Assembly: GCA_002382085.1 (NCBI GenBank)
Contig: DFZK01000005.1
Coordinates: 124,001 to 188,000 of the forward strand
Origin: Sulfurospirillum sp. UBA4058
GTDB lineage: Bacteria > Campylobacterota > Campylobacteria > Campylobacterales > Sulfurospirillaceae
Length of the DNA: 64,000 bases
Reading direction: 5' to 3'
Position numbers and translations under genes: made by a program. Of the stretch, positions 44,793 to 53,387 are shown piece by piece (positions within the stretch are counted from its first letter, which is position 1; every line of letters begins with the position of its first letter). The notes beneath the pieces are model-generated. The model saw only the letters and a program-made list of their open reading frames with translations, had not been told where the DNA came from and ran no database searches.

Positions 44793-46508
44793 TTAATCTT
44801 TACATGTAAAGGTTGCAACCGAAACGGTAAAGATACCCCAATCATCAATTCTCATGGAATTTTTTTCAAATCCACTCTGCGCAAAAAGGGTATCGAGTTC
44901 GTATTGGCTCCTGCGACGCATAATCCACTGCTTTTGTTGGTGGTTACCTAAAACATAAGCAATTTGCTCAAGTTGCGGATGCCATGGCTGACCCGTGTAA
45001 ACTAAAAAAGAACCTTTTTGCAGCATGGACGTTATACCGTCAATAGCATTTTGAATCAGCGCATTATCTTCAAACAACTCAAATACCCCTGAGATGATGA
45101 CTATATTGGGCTGGTAAGGACTGTTCGCATACGTTTGTTTATCAAAGGCATCGGCTTGTTCATAACGTATATTTTCCAAAGAAAACTCTTTCGCTAATGC
45201 TCTTCCTTGTTCAATATTTTGCTCCTGATAATCCCGTACCAACACTTCAATATCGGGATACTCTCGTGCTAACTCGATCAAATAGCGAGCCGGGCCTCCT
45301 GCGATATCTAAAATACGTACTTTTTTACCTTGCGCACGCAAGAGTTCTATTTTTTCACGAATCGTGGCAATGGCATTGACTTTTCTCTGGCGTATCCCTT
45401 TCCAACCGATGCTATTGAGATAATTTTGATCGATCATTCGCCCCAACGCACCTTTGCCGTTTGGTGTGTTTTTATAAATATAATCCAACGTCACACCCGA
45501 ATCAAACCCGTAACGAAGCCCTATACTCATACCTTCGCTTACTCCTCCAAAACGATGCAACATAAAACGCTGAAAGGCAAAAGAGAGATTTTGTAAAAAG
45601 GGAATTTCTCCTTTGGCAATGCTCTCTTTTTCAAGTTGCGTGATCTTGATTAGATGCTCTTTTAACGAAACTTTCGGTGTCGCAAACGCTTCATCCATAA
45701 AAGCTCCAATGGCGTCAAGGGCTATTTGGGCATTTTGCTCATACAAAACCCCATGGTAAAATCCCTCTAAAGCAATAAAGCGTTTTAACGGCGATGAAAG
45801 CCCATCGTAAAAGATTTTTTGCACCGAACTATCCACCACGTAATCTGCCGTAGCCGAGAGAACCAGCGTTGGCGTTACTATTAAAGAAGCATCCTTCACG
45901 ACTCTTTGTGCGGTATCAAGAAGCGTTACTAACTGCTTTGCGGGAATATTGGGCGTGATAAGAGGGTCTGTGTTGTAACGTTTTTGTTCTTCAACATTGT
46001 GCGTGAGAAACTTCGCTTTGACATAAGACGTGATAGTGAGATCTTCTTTAAAATGAAGCATCAACGCCAAAGCAGGTTTTGCCAAAGGAACGTAAAGTTT
46101 GATTTTAAAAGCAGGGGCAACCAATGCCATCCCCGCAATTTTGGGAGCAAAATCATGCACCCATGTCGAAGCAACAACACCTGCGACGGAGTTTGCAACC
46201 ACAAAAATATCGTCTTGCTTGATGTGCTCTTTTTCACATACAAATCGCACAAACGCATCCAAATCACGTACTAAATTCATAAATTCATACGTTGCACCTG
46301 CTTTAGTGTAACCATGCCCGCGATTGTCGTATGAAAAAACTTTATAGCCTGCAAAGATGGAAGAGCGCGCTACCTTATCCAGTCTTTCAGAGTGTTCATG
46401 CCCACGATGAAGCAGTAAAACCACTTTGCCGTTGGCTTCTTGGGTAGGTTCCCACTCTCGGTAAAACAGTTCCGCTTGATCAAAACTTCTAAACGTTCCG
46501 GTATTCAT
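44793..46508 (-). CDS. Alpha/beta hydrolase fused to SAM-dependent methyltransferase
   Basis: A 571-residue fusion. Residues about 1-290 form an alpha/beta hydrolase of monoacylglycerol lipase type (LLLHRGHEHSER oxyanion region, nucleophile Ser in VANSVAG where the usual first Gly is Ala, late HGVL His). From about 360 comes a class I methyltransferase with motif I ILDIAGGPARYL and VIISGVFELF. NCBI-style naming knows this two-domain protein, always without a proven reaction. It sits between PlsC and PAP2-phosphatase genes, so it may edit and methylate a phospholipid. The last codons (FTCKD) lie in a TTACATGTAA copy. Confidence 0.85.
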   Translation of the reverse strand: MNTGTFRSFDQAELFYREWEPTQEANGKVVLLLHRGHEHSERLDKVARSSIFAGYKVFSYDNRGHGYTKAGATYEFMNLVRDLDAFVRFVCEKEHIKQDDIFVVANSVAGVVASTWVHDFAPKIAGMALVAPAFKIKLYVPLAKPALALMLHFKEDLTITSYVKAKFLTHNVEEQKRYNTDPLITPNIPAKQLVTLLDTAQRVVKDASLIVTPTLVLSATADYVVDSSVQKIFYDGLSSPLKRFIALEGFYHGVLYEQNAQIALDAIGAFMDEAFATPKVSLKEHLIKITQLEKESIAKGEIPFLQNLSFAFQRFMLHRFGGVSEGMSIGLRYGFDSGVTLDYIYKNTPNGKGALGRMIDQNYLNSIGWKGIRQRKVNAIATIREKIELLRAQGKKVRILDIAGGPARYLIELAREYPDIEVLVRDYQEQNIEQGRALAKEFSLENIRYEQADAFDKQTYANSPYQPNIVIISGVFELFEDNALIQNAIDGITSMLQKGSFLVYTGQPWHPQLEQIAYVLGNHQQKQWIMRRRSQYELDTLFAQSGFEKNSMRIDDWGIFTVSVATFTCKD

Positions 46509-46529
46509 ACCTTATCCTTTTAAGACTTT

Positions 46530-47168
46530 TTACAGTTGGGTTAAATTCTTTTGGTTAAATTCTTCTAGTATCTTAATACGACTCTCCAAACGTTCCGTAA
46601 AAGCGTGTGTCGTATCTTCTTCAATAAACAGCGGCTTATCGATAAATATATCGATAATAAAAGGCACTAAAAGGGCTTCGCCTTTGGGTAAAACTTTTCC
46701 GGCACCATTGATATAAATGGGGACAATGGGCACCAAAGGAGCCATTTTTGCCAAATGCCCGATGCCTGATTTGAACTTTTCCATCTGCCCTGCTTCCCCA
46801 CGACTCCCCTCCGGAAAGATAATCACACTCTGTCCCTCTTCTAACGCTTTTTGCACCACTTCTAAAGGATGTGTATGCGTTTTTGCAACATTTCGACTCA
46901 ACGCTATAATGCCAATGACATACGTTGAGAACCACTTAATCCACCGATTTTTCATAAAATAATCTGCCGCGGCAACAGGTCGTAAAGCTCTAATTCGTCG
47001 CATCGGGAAAAGACTCATCAGAACCAGTGTATCAATATGACTGTTATGATTTGCCGCAATGATGCAAGGGGTGTCAAGCGGGAGATTTTCCCTACCTCTA
47101 ACATGGACGCCGAAAATAAACAACACGAGAGGGCGAACGATCAAACCAAAAAAAAGCCATTTCAACAT
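46530..47168 (-). CDS. 1-acyl-glycerol-3-phosphate acyltransferase (PlsC-like)
   Basis: A 212-residue acyltransferase with an N-terminal membrane helix, the catalytic ANHNSHIDT (His-x4-Asp), IIFPEGSRGEAG and PIVPIYINGAG. It would make phosphatidic acid from lysophosphatidic acid at the inner membrane. It is probably an accessory copy dedicated to this operon, since CdsA and the CDP-alcohol transferase that would use its product are the next genes upstream. Confidence 0.87.
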   Translation of the reverse strand: MLKWLFFGLIVRPLVLFIFGVHVRGRENLPLDTPCIIAANHNSHIDTLVLMSLFPMRRIRALRPVAAADYFMKNRWIKWFSTYVIGIIALSRNVAKTHTHPLEVVQKALEEGQSVIIFPEGSRGEAGQMEKFKSGIGHLAKMAPLVPIVPIYINGAGKVLPKGEALLVPFIIDIFIDKPLFIEEDTTHAFTERLESRIKILEEFNQKNLTQL

Positions 47169-47177
47169 ACACTGTCC

Positions 47178-48110
47178 TTAATAGTACAAATAATACGTAT
47201 AATGAAAAAAAAGCGGTGCCGTGTAGGTTAAGCTATCGATGCGATCAAGTATACCACCGTGCCCCGGTAAAAGATTGCCCGAATCTTTCACGCCGATATC
47301 TCGCTTTACCATCGAAATCACGACATCACCGATAAAACCTGCACTGCTGATCAGCATACCTGCTAAAAGTGCCTGTACCCACGTAAAAGGTGTTAAAAAA
47401 GAAAAAGCAACCCCTAGAAGGCTGAGGGTAAAAAATGCCCCTAAAAAGCCTTCAACCGTTTTATTGGGGCTGACTTTGGGAATAATTTTATGCTTTCCAA
47501 GCGTTTTACCCCAAAGGTACTGCAAAATGTCATTCAGCTCAGTTAAAAGAACCAAATAGAGCACAAGCTCTTTTCCCCCGACATCATGACCGTTGAGGGT
47601 GGGTAAGGTCATCATGTACGCGATGTGACTGAGACCAAATACAAACATCATCAGTCCCCATTGTACGCGACTCGTATGCTCTAAAAACCCTTTGGTTTCG
47701 CCTATAAGTACTTGGCGAAATGGCAAGAGTAAGAAAAGATACACGGGTATCCAAATGATAAACATACCATACCACTGAATGCCCGCAAACCAATACTGAA
47801 AGACGATGGAAAGATACGCGTAAAAGATAATCCGCCTATCGGTTCTGCGCGTTGGAATCAGCGTAAAGTACTCTTTCAATGCCAAATAACTGATCAACGC
47901 AAAAAAGAACATTGCCACCGTCGTATGCACCATCGCACCAACCACAAAAGCGAGTACGATAATCCACCACGATTGAACACGATCTTTAAGCTCTATAGAC
48001 GTGCGAAAAAACACCCCGACAATGAACGTCGCTAACAAAAGTAACCCAAGGATAACACCGATGACGATCCCACTTTTACCGCTAAAAAGCATCCCAATAG
48101 AATCCATCAT
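47178..48110 (-). CDS. Phosphatidate cytidylyltransferase (CdsA-like)
   Basis: About 310 residues, eight helices, with the C-terminal CDP-DAG synthase signature (SAGFIGDVVISMVKRDIGVKDSG, then LPGHGGILDRIDSL). It converts phosphatidic acid and CTP to CDP-diacylglycerol. ATG 48110 overlaps the upstream stop in an ATGATGG context with AAAGGATTGGA before it; a frame to 48146 has no better site. Confidence 0.88.
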   Translation of the reverse strand: MMDSIGMLFSGKSGIVIGVILGLLLLATFIVGVFFRTSIELKDRVQSWWIIVLAFVVGAMVHTTVAMFFFALISYLALKEYFTLIPTRRTDRRIIFYAYLSIVFQYWFAGIQWYGMFIIWIPVYLFLLLPFRQVLIGETKGFLEHTSRVQWGLMMFVFGLSHIAYMMTLPTLNGHDVGGKELVLYLVLLTELNDILQYLWGKTLGKHKIIPKVSPNKTVEGFLGAFFTLSLLGVAFSFLTPFTWVQALLAGMLISSAGFIGDVVISMVKRDIGVKDSGNLLPGHGGILDRIDSLTYTAPLFFHYTYYLYY

Positions 48111-48709
48111 TCCAATCCTTTTTGACAACGTCTCAGCACTGTCCACGAAGCTAACACCGTAGCGGTCATAAACACGCCATTAACCCAAATGTGAGGTGTT
48201 ACGCCAAGTCCTACCACCAAAGCCACACATCCTATCACAAACGCTCTATCGCTCTTGCCCATCGGTCCATCATAACGACGCATTTTTCCGATGACTACTC
48301 CCAAAATCCCTGCCATCTCCGTCAAAATTGAGGCAATCACAAAAAGCGTTACCCAAAAGGCTGAAACACCCTCTATCATAGCAAAAGGCAAATACAGTGC
48401 CGTATCTGAAAGCACATCGCCCATTTCATTGAGCATCGCACCAAGATCGCTTTTCATATCGTGTTCTTTGGCTAACATTCCATCAATCGCATTCAGTGCC
48501 ATTCGCACAAACAAAACAACAGGCAGCATCCACAACACCCACAATGCCCCTTGCGTAAGAGCAATCAACCCACCCCAAATGACGCTAAGTCCTAAAGCGG
48601 CTAAGGTAATTTGATTGGCAGTCACGCCTCTTGTCGCAAGAGCTCGAACAAGAGGACGAAGTACGCTTTGAAAAGCGGGTTTGAGATCATAAATCGTCGG
48701 CATTTTCAT
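48107..48709 (-). CDS. CDP-alcohol phosphatidyltransferase with altered active site
   Basis: A 200-residue membrane enzyme. The family motif DGxxAR-x8-Gx3Dx3D appears as DGMLAKEHDMKSDLGAMLN then EMGD, preceded by NAI. So the second Asp (in DG) and the last Asp are kept, but the first and third are Asn and the Arg is Lys. By family knowledge the four Asp bind metal and catalyse attachment of an alcohol phosphate to CDP-DAG, so either the chemistry or the substrate differs. ATG 48709 has AGGAATATAACA upstream. First gene of the five-gene lipid operon. Confidence 0.8.
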   Translation of the reverse strand: MKMPTIYDLKPAFQSVLRPLVRALATRGVTANQITLAALGLSVIWGGLIALTQGALWVLWMLPVVLFVRMALNAIDGMLAKEHDMKSDLGAMLNEMGDVLSDTALYLPFAMIEGVSAFWVTLFVIASILTEMAGILGVVIGKMRRYDGPMGKSDRAFVIGCVALVVGLGVTPHIWVNGVFMTATVLASWTVLRRCQKGLE

Positions 48710-48711
48710 TG

Positions 48712-48725
48712 TTATATTCCTAAAT
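48712..48725 (-). promoter_or_regulatory. Shared leader motif before CDP-alcohol transferase gene
   Basis: ATTTAGGAATATAA, identical to the stretch before the ArsR-type gene, ends 2 bases before this start codon. The rest of the gap (48737-48860) holds a TTACATGTAA copy at 48755 and an AT-rich run without a clear promoter. Confidence 0.5.
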
Positions 48726-48860
48726 TTTAGTGTCAAAAAAAGAGATCAAGACCTTTACATGTAAAAGCGTAAAGCATTTTTATTTTACGAAAATTTTAGC
48801 CTAAATTTCATACTTTTTACTTCTTTAATGTTTTATTGTATGAATTACTTATAAAGAAAA

Positions 48861-49847
48861 TCACTTTACATGTAAAACTTTCTCATAATTGGTATAAATA
48901 GGATGATTCGCAGGAAAATAGACCAACATTGCTTTAGCGTAGCGATCGAAAACATTTTTTTCTTGCGTAAGGCAAAAGCGTTTTAAAAGTGACATATCGT
49001 AACTGTTCCACACCGTGGTAAAGGGCACAGGGTAGTCACTTCCAAAGAGCAACTTTGAATGGATATCGTTTTGCGTGGAGAGATGGCGCAATACCTTAGC
49101 ACGCACTGGCGTCAACAAAGCCGAAACATCGGCGTAGAGGTTATCGTATGTTTTGAGCATCTCAAGTAAGGTAAAATAGTCTTCATTAAAGCGTTTGGGA
49201 TTGGACGAGAGTGCTTTAAAAATGTGACGCGGCTCGTAAGAAAGTGCCATATGCGCGCAAATGACCTTCACGCCAAGCTCTAAAGGTTGGCGTAACATCT
49301 CGATGCTCTCACATGTTTTGTACGAATGCACACTGCTCTCGCTTCCCACGTGAATAATCAACGGCAGATCAAGAGCCGCAAGCTTCTCAAAATAAGGTCT
49401 ATAGCGCACTTCGCGTGTGTCAACACCCCAATAGTTTTGCAAGAACTTTGCTCCTTTAAAGCCTAAAGCATGGTACTTTTCGATGAGTTCCAACGCATCG
49501 GGTCGTTTAGGGTTGATCGAGAAAAAAGGGATGATGAGCTCGGGAAACTGTGCATACAACGCCGCCACATCTTCATTGCTCGCGCAAACGGTTTTATCTT
49601 TATGAAGAACATTGCCCTCATCATCGACCTTTGCATCCACGCCAAAAAGTACGATTTTCTCGACGTGCTTCGAGGTTTTTACCGAGTTCATCAGTGCATT
49701 CGTGTAGGCTTTGTACGGCTCTTTTGCAAGGACTTTGGCGTCAATTCCGAAGCGTTTGGCAAAAAAACGCACGGCAACTTTGTCGTAAAAACGGTTAAAA
49801 GAGACCTCACTGCTGAGCAGATGAACATGCGTGTCGATTGTTTTCAT
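48861..49847 (-). CDS. Amidohydrolase-family (TIM-barrel) metal hydrolase
   Basis: A 328-residue amidohydrolase with TIDTHVHLL at the N-terminus (Asp-x-His-x-His metal ligands), IIHVGSES and VICAHMA mid-protein, and GSDYPVPF with the catalytic Asp near 275. Members act on carboxyl or amide carbons, some as decarboxylases. The last codons LHVK lie in a TTACATGTAA copy. It is upstream of and codirectional with the lipid operon but 124 bases away with its own leader, so it is a separate unit that may be coregulated. The substrate is unknown. Confidence 0.8.
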   Translation of the reverse strand: MKTIDTHVHLLSSEVSFNRFYDKVAVRFFAKRFGIDAKVLAKEPYKAYTNALMNSVKTSKHVEKIVLFGVDAKVDDEGNVLHKDKTVCASNEDVAALYAQFPELIIPFFSINPKRPDALELIEKYHALGFKGAKFLQNYWGVDTREVRYRPYFEKLAALDLPLIIHVGSESSVHSYKTCESIEMLRQPLELGVKVICAHMALSYEPRHIFKALSSNPKRFNEDYFTLLEMLKTYDNLYADVSALLTPVRAKVLRHLSTQNDIHSKLLFGSDYPVPFTTVWNSYDMSLLKRFCLTQEKNVFDRYAKAMLVYFPANHPIYTNYEKVLHVK

Positions 49848-49850
49848 TTC

Positions 49851-49863
49851 TATATTCCTAATA
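49851..49863 (-). promoter_or_regulatory. Leader motif with inverted half-sites before amidohydrolase gene
   Basis: TATTAGGAATATA lies just before the start codon. Upstream, the opposite half (TATTCCAATA) at about 49872-49883 makes an inverted repeat, an arrangement usual for ArsR-type dimers. Compare 42390 and 48712. Confidence 0.45.
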
Positions 49864-49933
49864 TCTTAAACATATTGGAATATTAATATCTCTAAGCTAA
49901 AAATTTTCTGAAGTGTTCTATCTTGAATACACT

Positions 49934-50251
49934 TTATGACATACTAAAAAACGTTAAAAGCACTATGCCGCTTACCATCCAAACCGGAAAAGGAAAAATA
50001 AAAAAGTGAAATATTAACCCTTCATGGGGAAAGGTTAGTGCGTCAAAGCTGGATTCGTGCGAGAATTTGATGCGATAAAAGAGGTCGTAAATGCCTAAAA
50101 GCGCAATTTCAAACCATGCTAAAAAGACACCGAAGGATTCACTGATGTAAGCCATAGACAAAAAAACGGTACTCAGATACAAAGGCGCAAACCACAACAC
50201 CCATACATTGGCAATGCCAAAATAGTTCCAAAAATAAAAATAATTTTTCAT
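49934..50251 (-). CDS. Small hypothetical membrane protein
   Basis: A 105-residue protein with three hydrophobic segments (about 8-35, 42-60, 80-103), rich in Phe and Trp. No family recognised. It overlaps the phosphoesterase stop/start by ATGA, so it is cotranslated with that gene. Confidence 0.6.
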   Translation of the reverse strand: MKNYFYFWNYFGIANVWVLWFAPLYLSTVFLSMAYISESFGVFLAWFEIALLGIYDLFYRIKFSHESSFDALTFPHEGLIFHFFIFPFPVWMVSGIVLLTFFSMS

Positions 50252-50967
50252 ATCCTCTCCACGCTCATAACATCGCCCGTTTCAACGCAATACGCACTAA
50301 GCCTTCCCATACCAAAGCCGTCTTCGCTATCGATGTAGCATCCCGTATCGACATTGACAAAGTGCTCTTTTATTTTCACGCCCATTTGCACGGGTGTATG
50401 CCCAAAGATATTGAAGATTTTCGCATTTTCATCAGGCTCTCTTCTACTTGACGTTGCCATGCGAAAAAAAGTGCCGTACATGGCGTCCATGTGTCTCATG
50501 CTCCATGCCACATCGATAGGAGCATGAGAAATAACAACAGGATTACCATTTTTAGCCACCAAAGGCAATTCGATGTAAAGCGGCAATTTCTCCATCCACG
50601 CTATATCTTCACGAAAACGTGCCAATGCGTCATGGTAGTGCTCCACTTTAACAGGTTTGCCCTCTTGAAGTTTGACTAATCCATACGAGAGCAGTGTCGC
50701 AACACCGCCGTTGCTAAACAACGGCAAAGGCGCATCGTTTTCATACGCTTGAATGATGTTAAAACCATAAACGCACATCGCTTCTTCATGGTTTCCCAGA
50801 ACACACGCATGTCCGCCCTCTTTCACAAACCGAACCACCTCGGCACTGTGTTTGCCTCTGTCTATAAGGTCGCCTACAAAGACAAGCTTTGCCTCTGTGG
50901 GAAGTTGTGCAACAAGGGCTTTTAAGGTTTCAAAATGTCCATGAACATCACCGATGATGTAGTGCAT
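50248..50967 (-). CDS. PPP-type metallophosphoesterase
   Basis: A 239-residue calcineurin-like phosphatase starting MHYIIGDVHGHFETL with the metal ligands Asp7 and His9, then FVGDLIDRGKHS and VLGNHEEAM, and late ISHAP and GHTPVQ. These are the PPP motifs for protein Ser/Thr phosphatases or Ap4A hydrolases. Its first 92 bases and the leader are repeated at 51980-52090. A TTACATGTAA copy at 50976 lies just before the start. Confidence 0.88.
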   Translation of the reverse strand: MHYIIGDVHGHFETLKALVAQLPTEAKLVFVGDLIDRGKHSAEVVRFVKEGGHACVLGNHEEAMCVYGFNIIQAYENDAPLPLFSNGGVATLLSYGLVKLQEGKPVKVEHYHDALARFREDIAWMEKLPLYIELPLVAKNGNPVVISHAPIDVAWSMRHMDAMYGTFFRMATSSRREPDENAKIFNIFGHTPVQMGVKIKEHFVNVDTGCYIDSEDGFGMGRLSAYCVETGDVMSVERI

Positions 50968-50986
50968 GTTTGCCTTTACATGTAAA
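50876..50986. repeat. 111-bp direct repeat, copy 1 (5' end of phosphoesterase gene)
   Basis: Covers the first 92 bases of the phosphoesterase gene and its leader up to the TTACATGTAA motif. Copy 2 is at 51980-52090, same orientation; I count four mismatches. Confidence 0.9.
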
Positions 50987-51002
50987 ATGTGTAGATTTTA
51001 AA

Positions 51003-51549
51003 TTATTTACTTTTTTCTTCTGTCATTCTGTGTAAAAAAGATTCAAACTTCGCTAGTGACTTCTCTTTTTTAGACCAACGACGAATCGACTCCATATCAA
51101 CACTGTTTTGACATGCAACCCATACGGCTTGGTCAAGCCCTTGCTGATCTCCCCAATGATAATAAAAGCCGCCAATCGATCTTTAACACAATCAGTCGCA
51201 CTGAGCAACCTCAAAGTTCCTGTTTCAAAGTGCAGTGAAGCAACTTCATCAATAGGCTCATCGCCAACCCCTAATGGACCTCTTGGAAATTCTATAAAAT
51301 ACTCCGTATCGGTATGTCTAAAATAACGGTTAAACTCGGTAAATCCTAATTGAAGCATCGCTGTTGTTATCTCTTTTTCGCGAGCATTGTAACGATTGAT
51401 AGGTCTATATCATCTGAGACATACTTGCCGTGACTGTAAATCTCAGCACAAGAACCTCCGGAGAGTACCGTTTTAATCCCCAACGATTCAAGGTGACTAC
51501 ACACATATGCACCAAGCTCTTGCATACTCATCAAAGCTATAGGCTTCAT
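51003..51549 (-). pseudogene. Nucleotidyltransferase-like gene broken by two frameshifts
   Basis: Reading starts well (VLSGGSCAEIYSHGKYVSDDIDL: a nucleotidyltransferase-type GG and D-x-D), then stops. One base missing near 51400 would join it to NRYNAREKEITTAMLQLGF and on to LSATDCVKDRLAAF. One base missing in a T-run near 51170 would join that to YYHWGDQQGLDQAVWVACQNSVD and a stop at 51003. The rebuilt protein is about 180 residues, like nucleotidyltransferases found beside small HTH proteins in toxin-antitoxin-like pairs. Sequencing errors could fake one or both shifts. It overlaps the HTH gene upstream by ATGA. Confidence 0.75.
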
Positions 51550-51875
51550 AAGGGCTTGCCCGCTCTTCTAGGGCGTTTGCGTTGTTTATCAAGGCGTTCT
51601 ATCTCTTCTGGGGCGTAAAATGATTTGGCTTTGAGCAGTAACGCTTTTAATTCTTCACTAAAAGCATAGCGTGGATTGAACATAAAAAGCCTTGTGCGTC
51701 CCATGGTTTGAGAGACAAAAACACCGCCTCGCTCAAGCTTTTCAAGTTGCTTCTGAATGGGGTCGATGCTGGTGGCATAAAACAGCGATATCTCTTTCGC
51801 ATACCCTTCTTCATTGGCTAAAATATACTGCAATACCCGCTCACAATTGCGTGAACCAAACAATACCTCTAACAT
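51546..51875 (-). CDS. Small winged-helix regulator, likely partner of the broken nucleotidyltransferase
   Basis: A 109-residue protein with a winged-helix fold (VLQYILANEEGYAKEISLFYATSIDPIQKQLEKLERGGVFVSQ divided over residues 15-57, then a wing TRLFMFNPRYAF). It overlaps the nucleotidyltransferase pseudogene by 4 bases. Such HTH-nucleotidyltransferase pairs often behave as toxin-antitoxin or defence modules; here the second gene looks dead. The pair lies between two 111-bp direct repeats. Confidence 0.65.
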   Translation of the reverse strand: MLEVLFGSRNCERVLQYILANEEGYAKEISLFYATSIDPIQKQLEKLERGGVFVSQTMGRTRLFMFNPRYAFSEELKALLLKAKSFYAPEEIERLDKQRKRPRRAGKPL

Positions 51876-51979
51876 TATTTATACCTACTATTTAGTTTTT
51901 ATAACCTACATTATAGGTTTAAAATCGGTAAATGTCAATTGGTATGCGACTTGTGCTTTTCTCTTGCACCACACTTCCC

Positions 51980-52090
51980 ACAAAGACAAGTTTTGCCTCT
52001 GTGGGAAGTTGTGCGACAAGGGCTTTTAAGGTGTCAAAATGTCCGTGAACATCACCGATGATGTAGTGCATGTTTGCCTTTACATGTAAA
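51980..52090 (-). repeat. 111-bp direct repeat, copy 2 (truncated phosphoesterase start)
   Basis: Repeats the start of the phosphoesterase gene (MHYIIGDVHGHF through VFVG) and leader including TTACATGTAA at 52080. The gene fragment is cut off after about 30 codons. Four mismatches to copy 1 show the duplication is not very recent. The gap around it (51876-52095) holds nothing else I can name. Confidence 0.85.
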
Positions 52091-52095
52091 GAATA

Positions 52096-52878
52096 CTATT
52101 TGTTTCCACAGATGTAATTTGCGGCCGCCTCTAATGATTTAAACACAGAACCTCCACCTACAATGTAATTTCCACCATTATAATAGTAATTTATATTGCC
52201 ATCTCTTCCATTTGAACATTTTATAAATGATGTTTCGGATGGGATTGAGCCGCCTGTTTGATATTTGTATTGAATATCCCAAGCGGAATATTGACGAGAC
52301 GATGAAGATGTTTGCTGTGAAGATTCCTTTTGATAGGATTTATTAAGTTTTTCTTGGTTTGTTGGAGACAGTTGATCTATACTGTTTTGTGGCACCTTTA
52401 ATTTTCCAGAATTCTTCAATTTTTGCAGGAAGCTAAAAGTTATTTCTTGTCCTCTAACGCATCTGACTGAGTGTTTAGTATTTTCATAACTTTTAAATGT
52501 ATCTCCAACATAATCATCATTTATAAATAATAGCCATCCTTTTTGGCTGTGATGCTCACAAGAATCTGATGACCATAAATACCCATCTTCCCCTTTTGGT
52601 AATTTTGCCCTAAAACCATCTATGATAAGTGGTTTATCTTTCTTTGTACTATCAATAAGTGTAGTGAGTTCAAATCTATTAGGTACACGCCAATCTTTGA
52701 AGCCTCCAAGTCTTAAATCTTTACAATACTGTTTTGCTTCATACCAGTCCACTCTTGCACTATCATCTTGCCAAGTAAGCCCTGTCGCACTGTCTTTTGC
52801 GATACCATTTTGACTCACCACATCCGCATACACCACTGAAGCCATCAAAAGCCCTAAACCTAAAACTGCGCTTCTCAC
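52096..52878 (-). CDS. DUF1566 (Lcl C-terminal-like) exported protein
   Basis: A 260-residue protein with a signal peptide (LGLGLLMASVVYA) and a DUF1566 domain at about 25-145 (DSATGLTWQDD, YCKDLRLGGFKDWRVPNRFELTTLID, WSSD, RCVRG). Such domains occur on secreted or surface proteins. The C-terminal part has a Ser/Gln-rich linker and a Gly/Tyr-rich repeat end with two Cys, unlike the family. Function unknown. Confidence 0.8.
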   Translation of the reverse strand: MRSAVLGLGLLMASVVYADVVSQNGIAKDSATGLTWQDDSARVDWYEAKQYCKDLRLGGFKDWRVPNRFELTTLIDSTKKDKPLIIDGFRAKLPKGEDGYLWSSDSCEHHSQKGWLLFINDDYVGDTFKSYENTKHSVRCVRGQEITFSFLQKLKNSGKLKVPQNSIDQLSPTNQEKLNKSYQKESSQQTSSSSRQYSAWDIQYKYQTGGSIPSETSFIKCSNGRDGNINYYYNGGNYIVGGGSVFKSLEAAANYICGNK

Positions 52879-52911
52879 AAATTTCTCCTTGAAAAATTTG
52901 ACATCATCTCA

Positions 52912-53241
52912 CTACGCCGCCACATACATCCACACAGCCAACACCGCCGTAACCACGCCCCAGTATTGTAGCGGTATCCAAAACAGTGAATGCGTGCTTT
53001 TTAAAAGGTACTCTTCACCTGTTTCTTTGTCGATGACGACTCTTGCGGCTTTGCCGTTGAGCTTTTGCCCGACGAAAAAGATAAGTCCCGAAGCCAAAAG
53101 AAGTGCCAAAGGCATCGCCCAGCTTGAACTTTTATAGTACCCTGCCCCAAACACGGCATCACATGCCAACTGCATCACCACTGAACATACAATCGCGATA
53201 ATCACCGCCAATATTCCCCAACCTTTCCAGATAATCATCAC
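52912..53241 (-). CDS. Small hypothetical membrane protein
   Basis: A 109-residue protein with helices at about 5-27, 40-60 and 85-107 and a short cytoplasmic loop. No family recognised. It precedes the DUF1566 gene by 33 bases on the same strand. The 146-base gap above it (53242-53387) is AT-rich and shows nothing I can support. Confidence 0.55.
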   Translation of the reverse strand: MMIIWKGWGILAVIIAIVCSVVMQLACDAVFGAGYYKSSSWAMPLALLLASGLIFFVGQKLNGKAARVVIDKETGEEYLLKSTHSLFWIPLQYWGVVTAVLAVWMYVAA

Positions 53242-53387
53242 TACCTCCTCCGTTTTTAATAGTCTATTTTATCTTTTTACCGTTATGTCATGCGTTATAT
53301 TTTTTCCAAAAACTCACTATCATCTTTTGAGCTTTTGACCGTTTTTGTTTCATTGCCATTCATTATGCAATGTATCGTTCAAACCGT

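Noticed and set aside
50976..52089. TTACATGTAA as the recombination site that made the 111-bp duplication
   Set aside because: The motif is at the edge of both repeat copies, but it also occurs at 20 other places without duplication.
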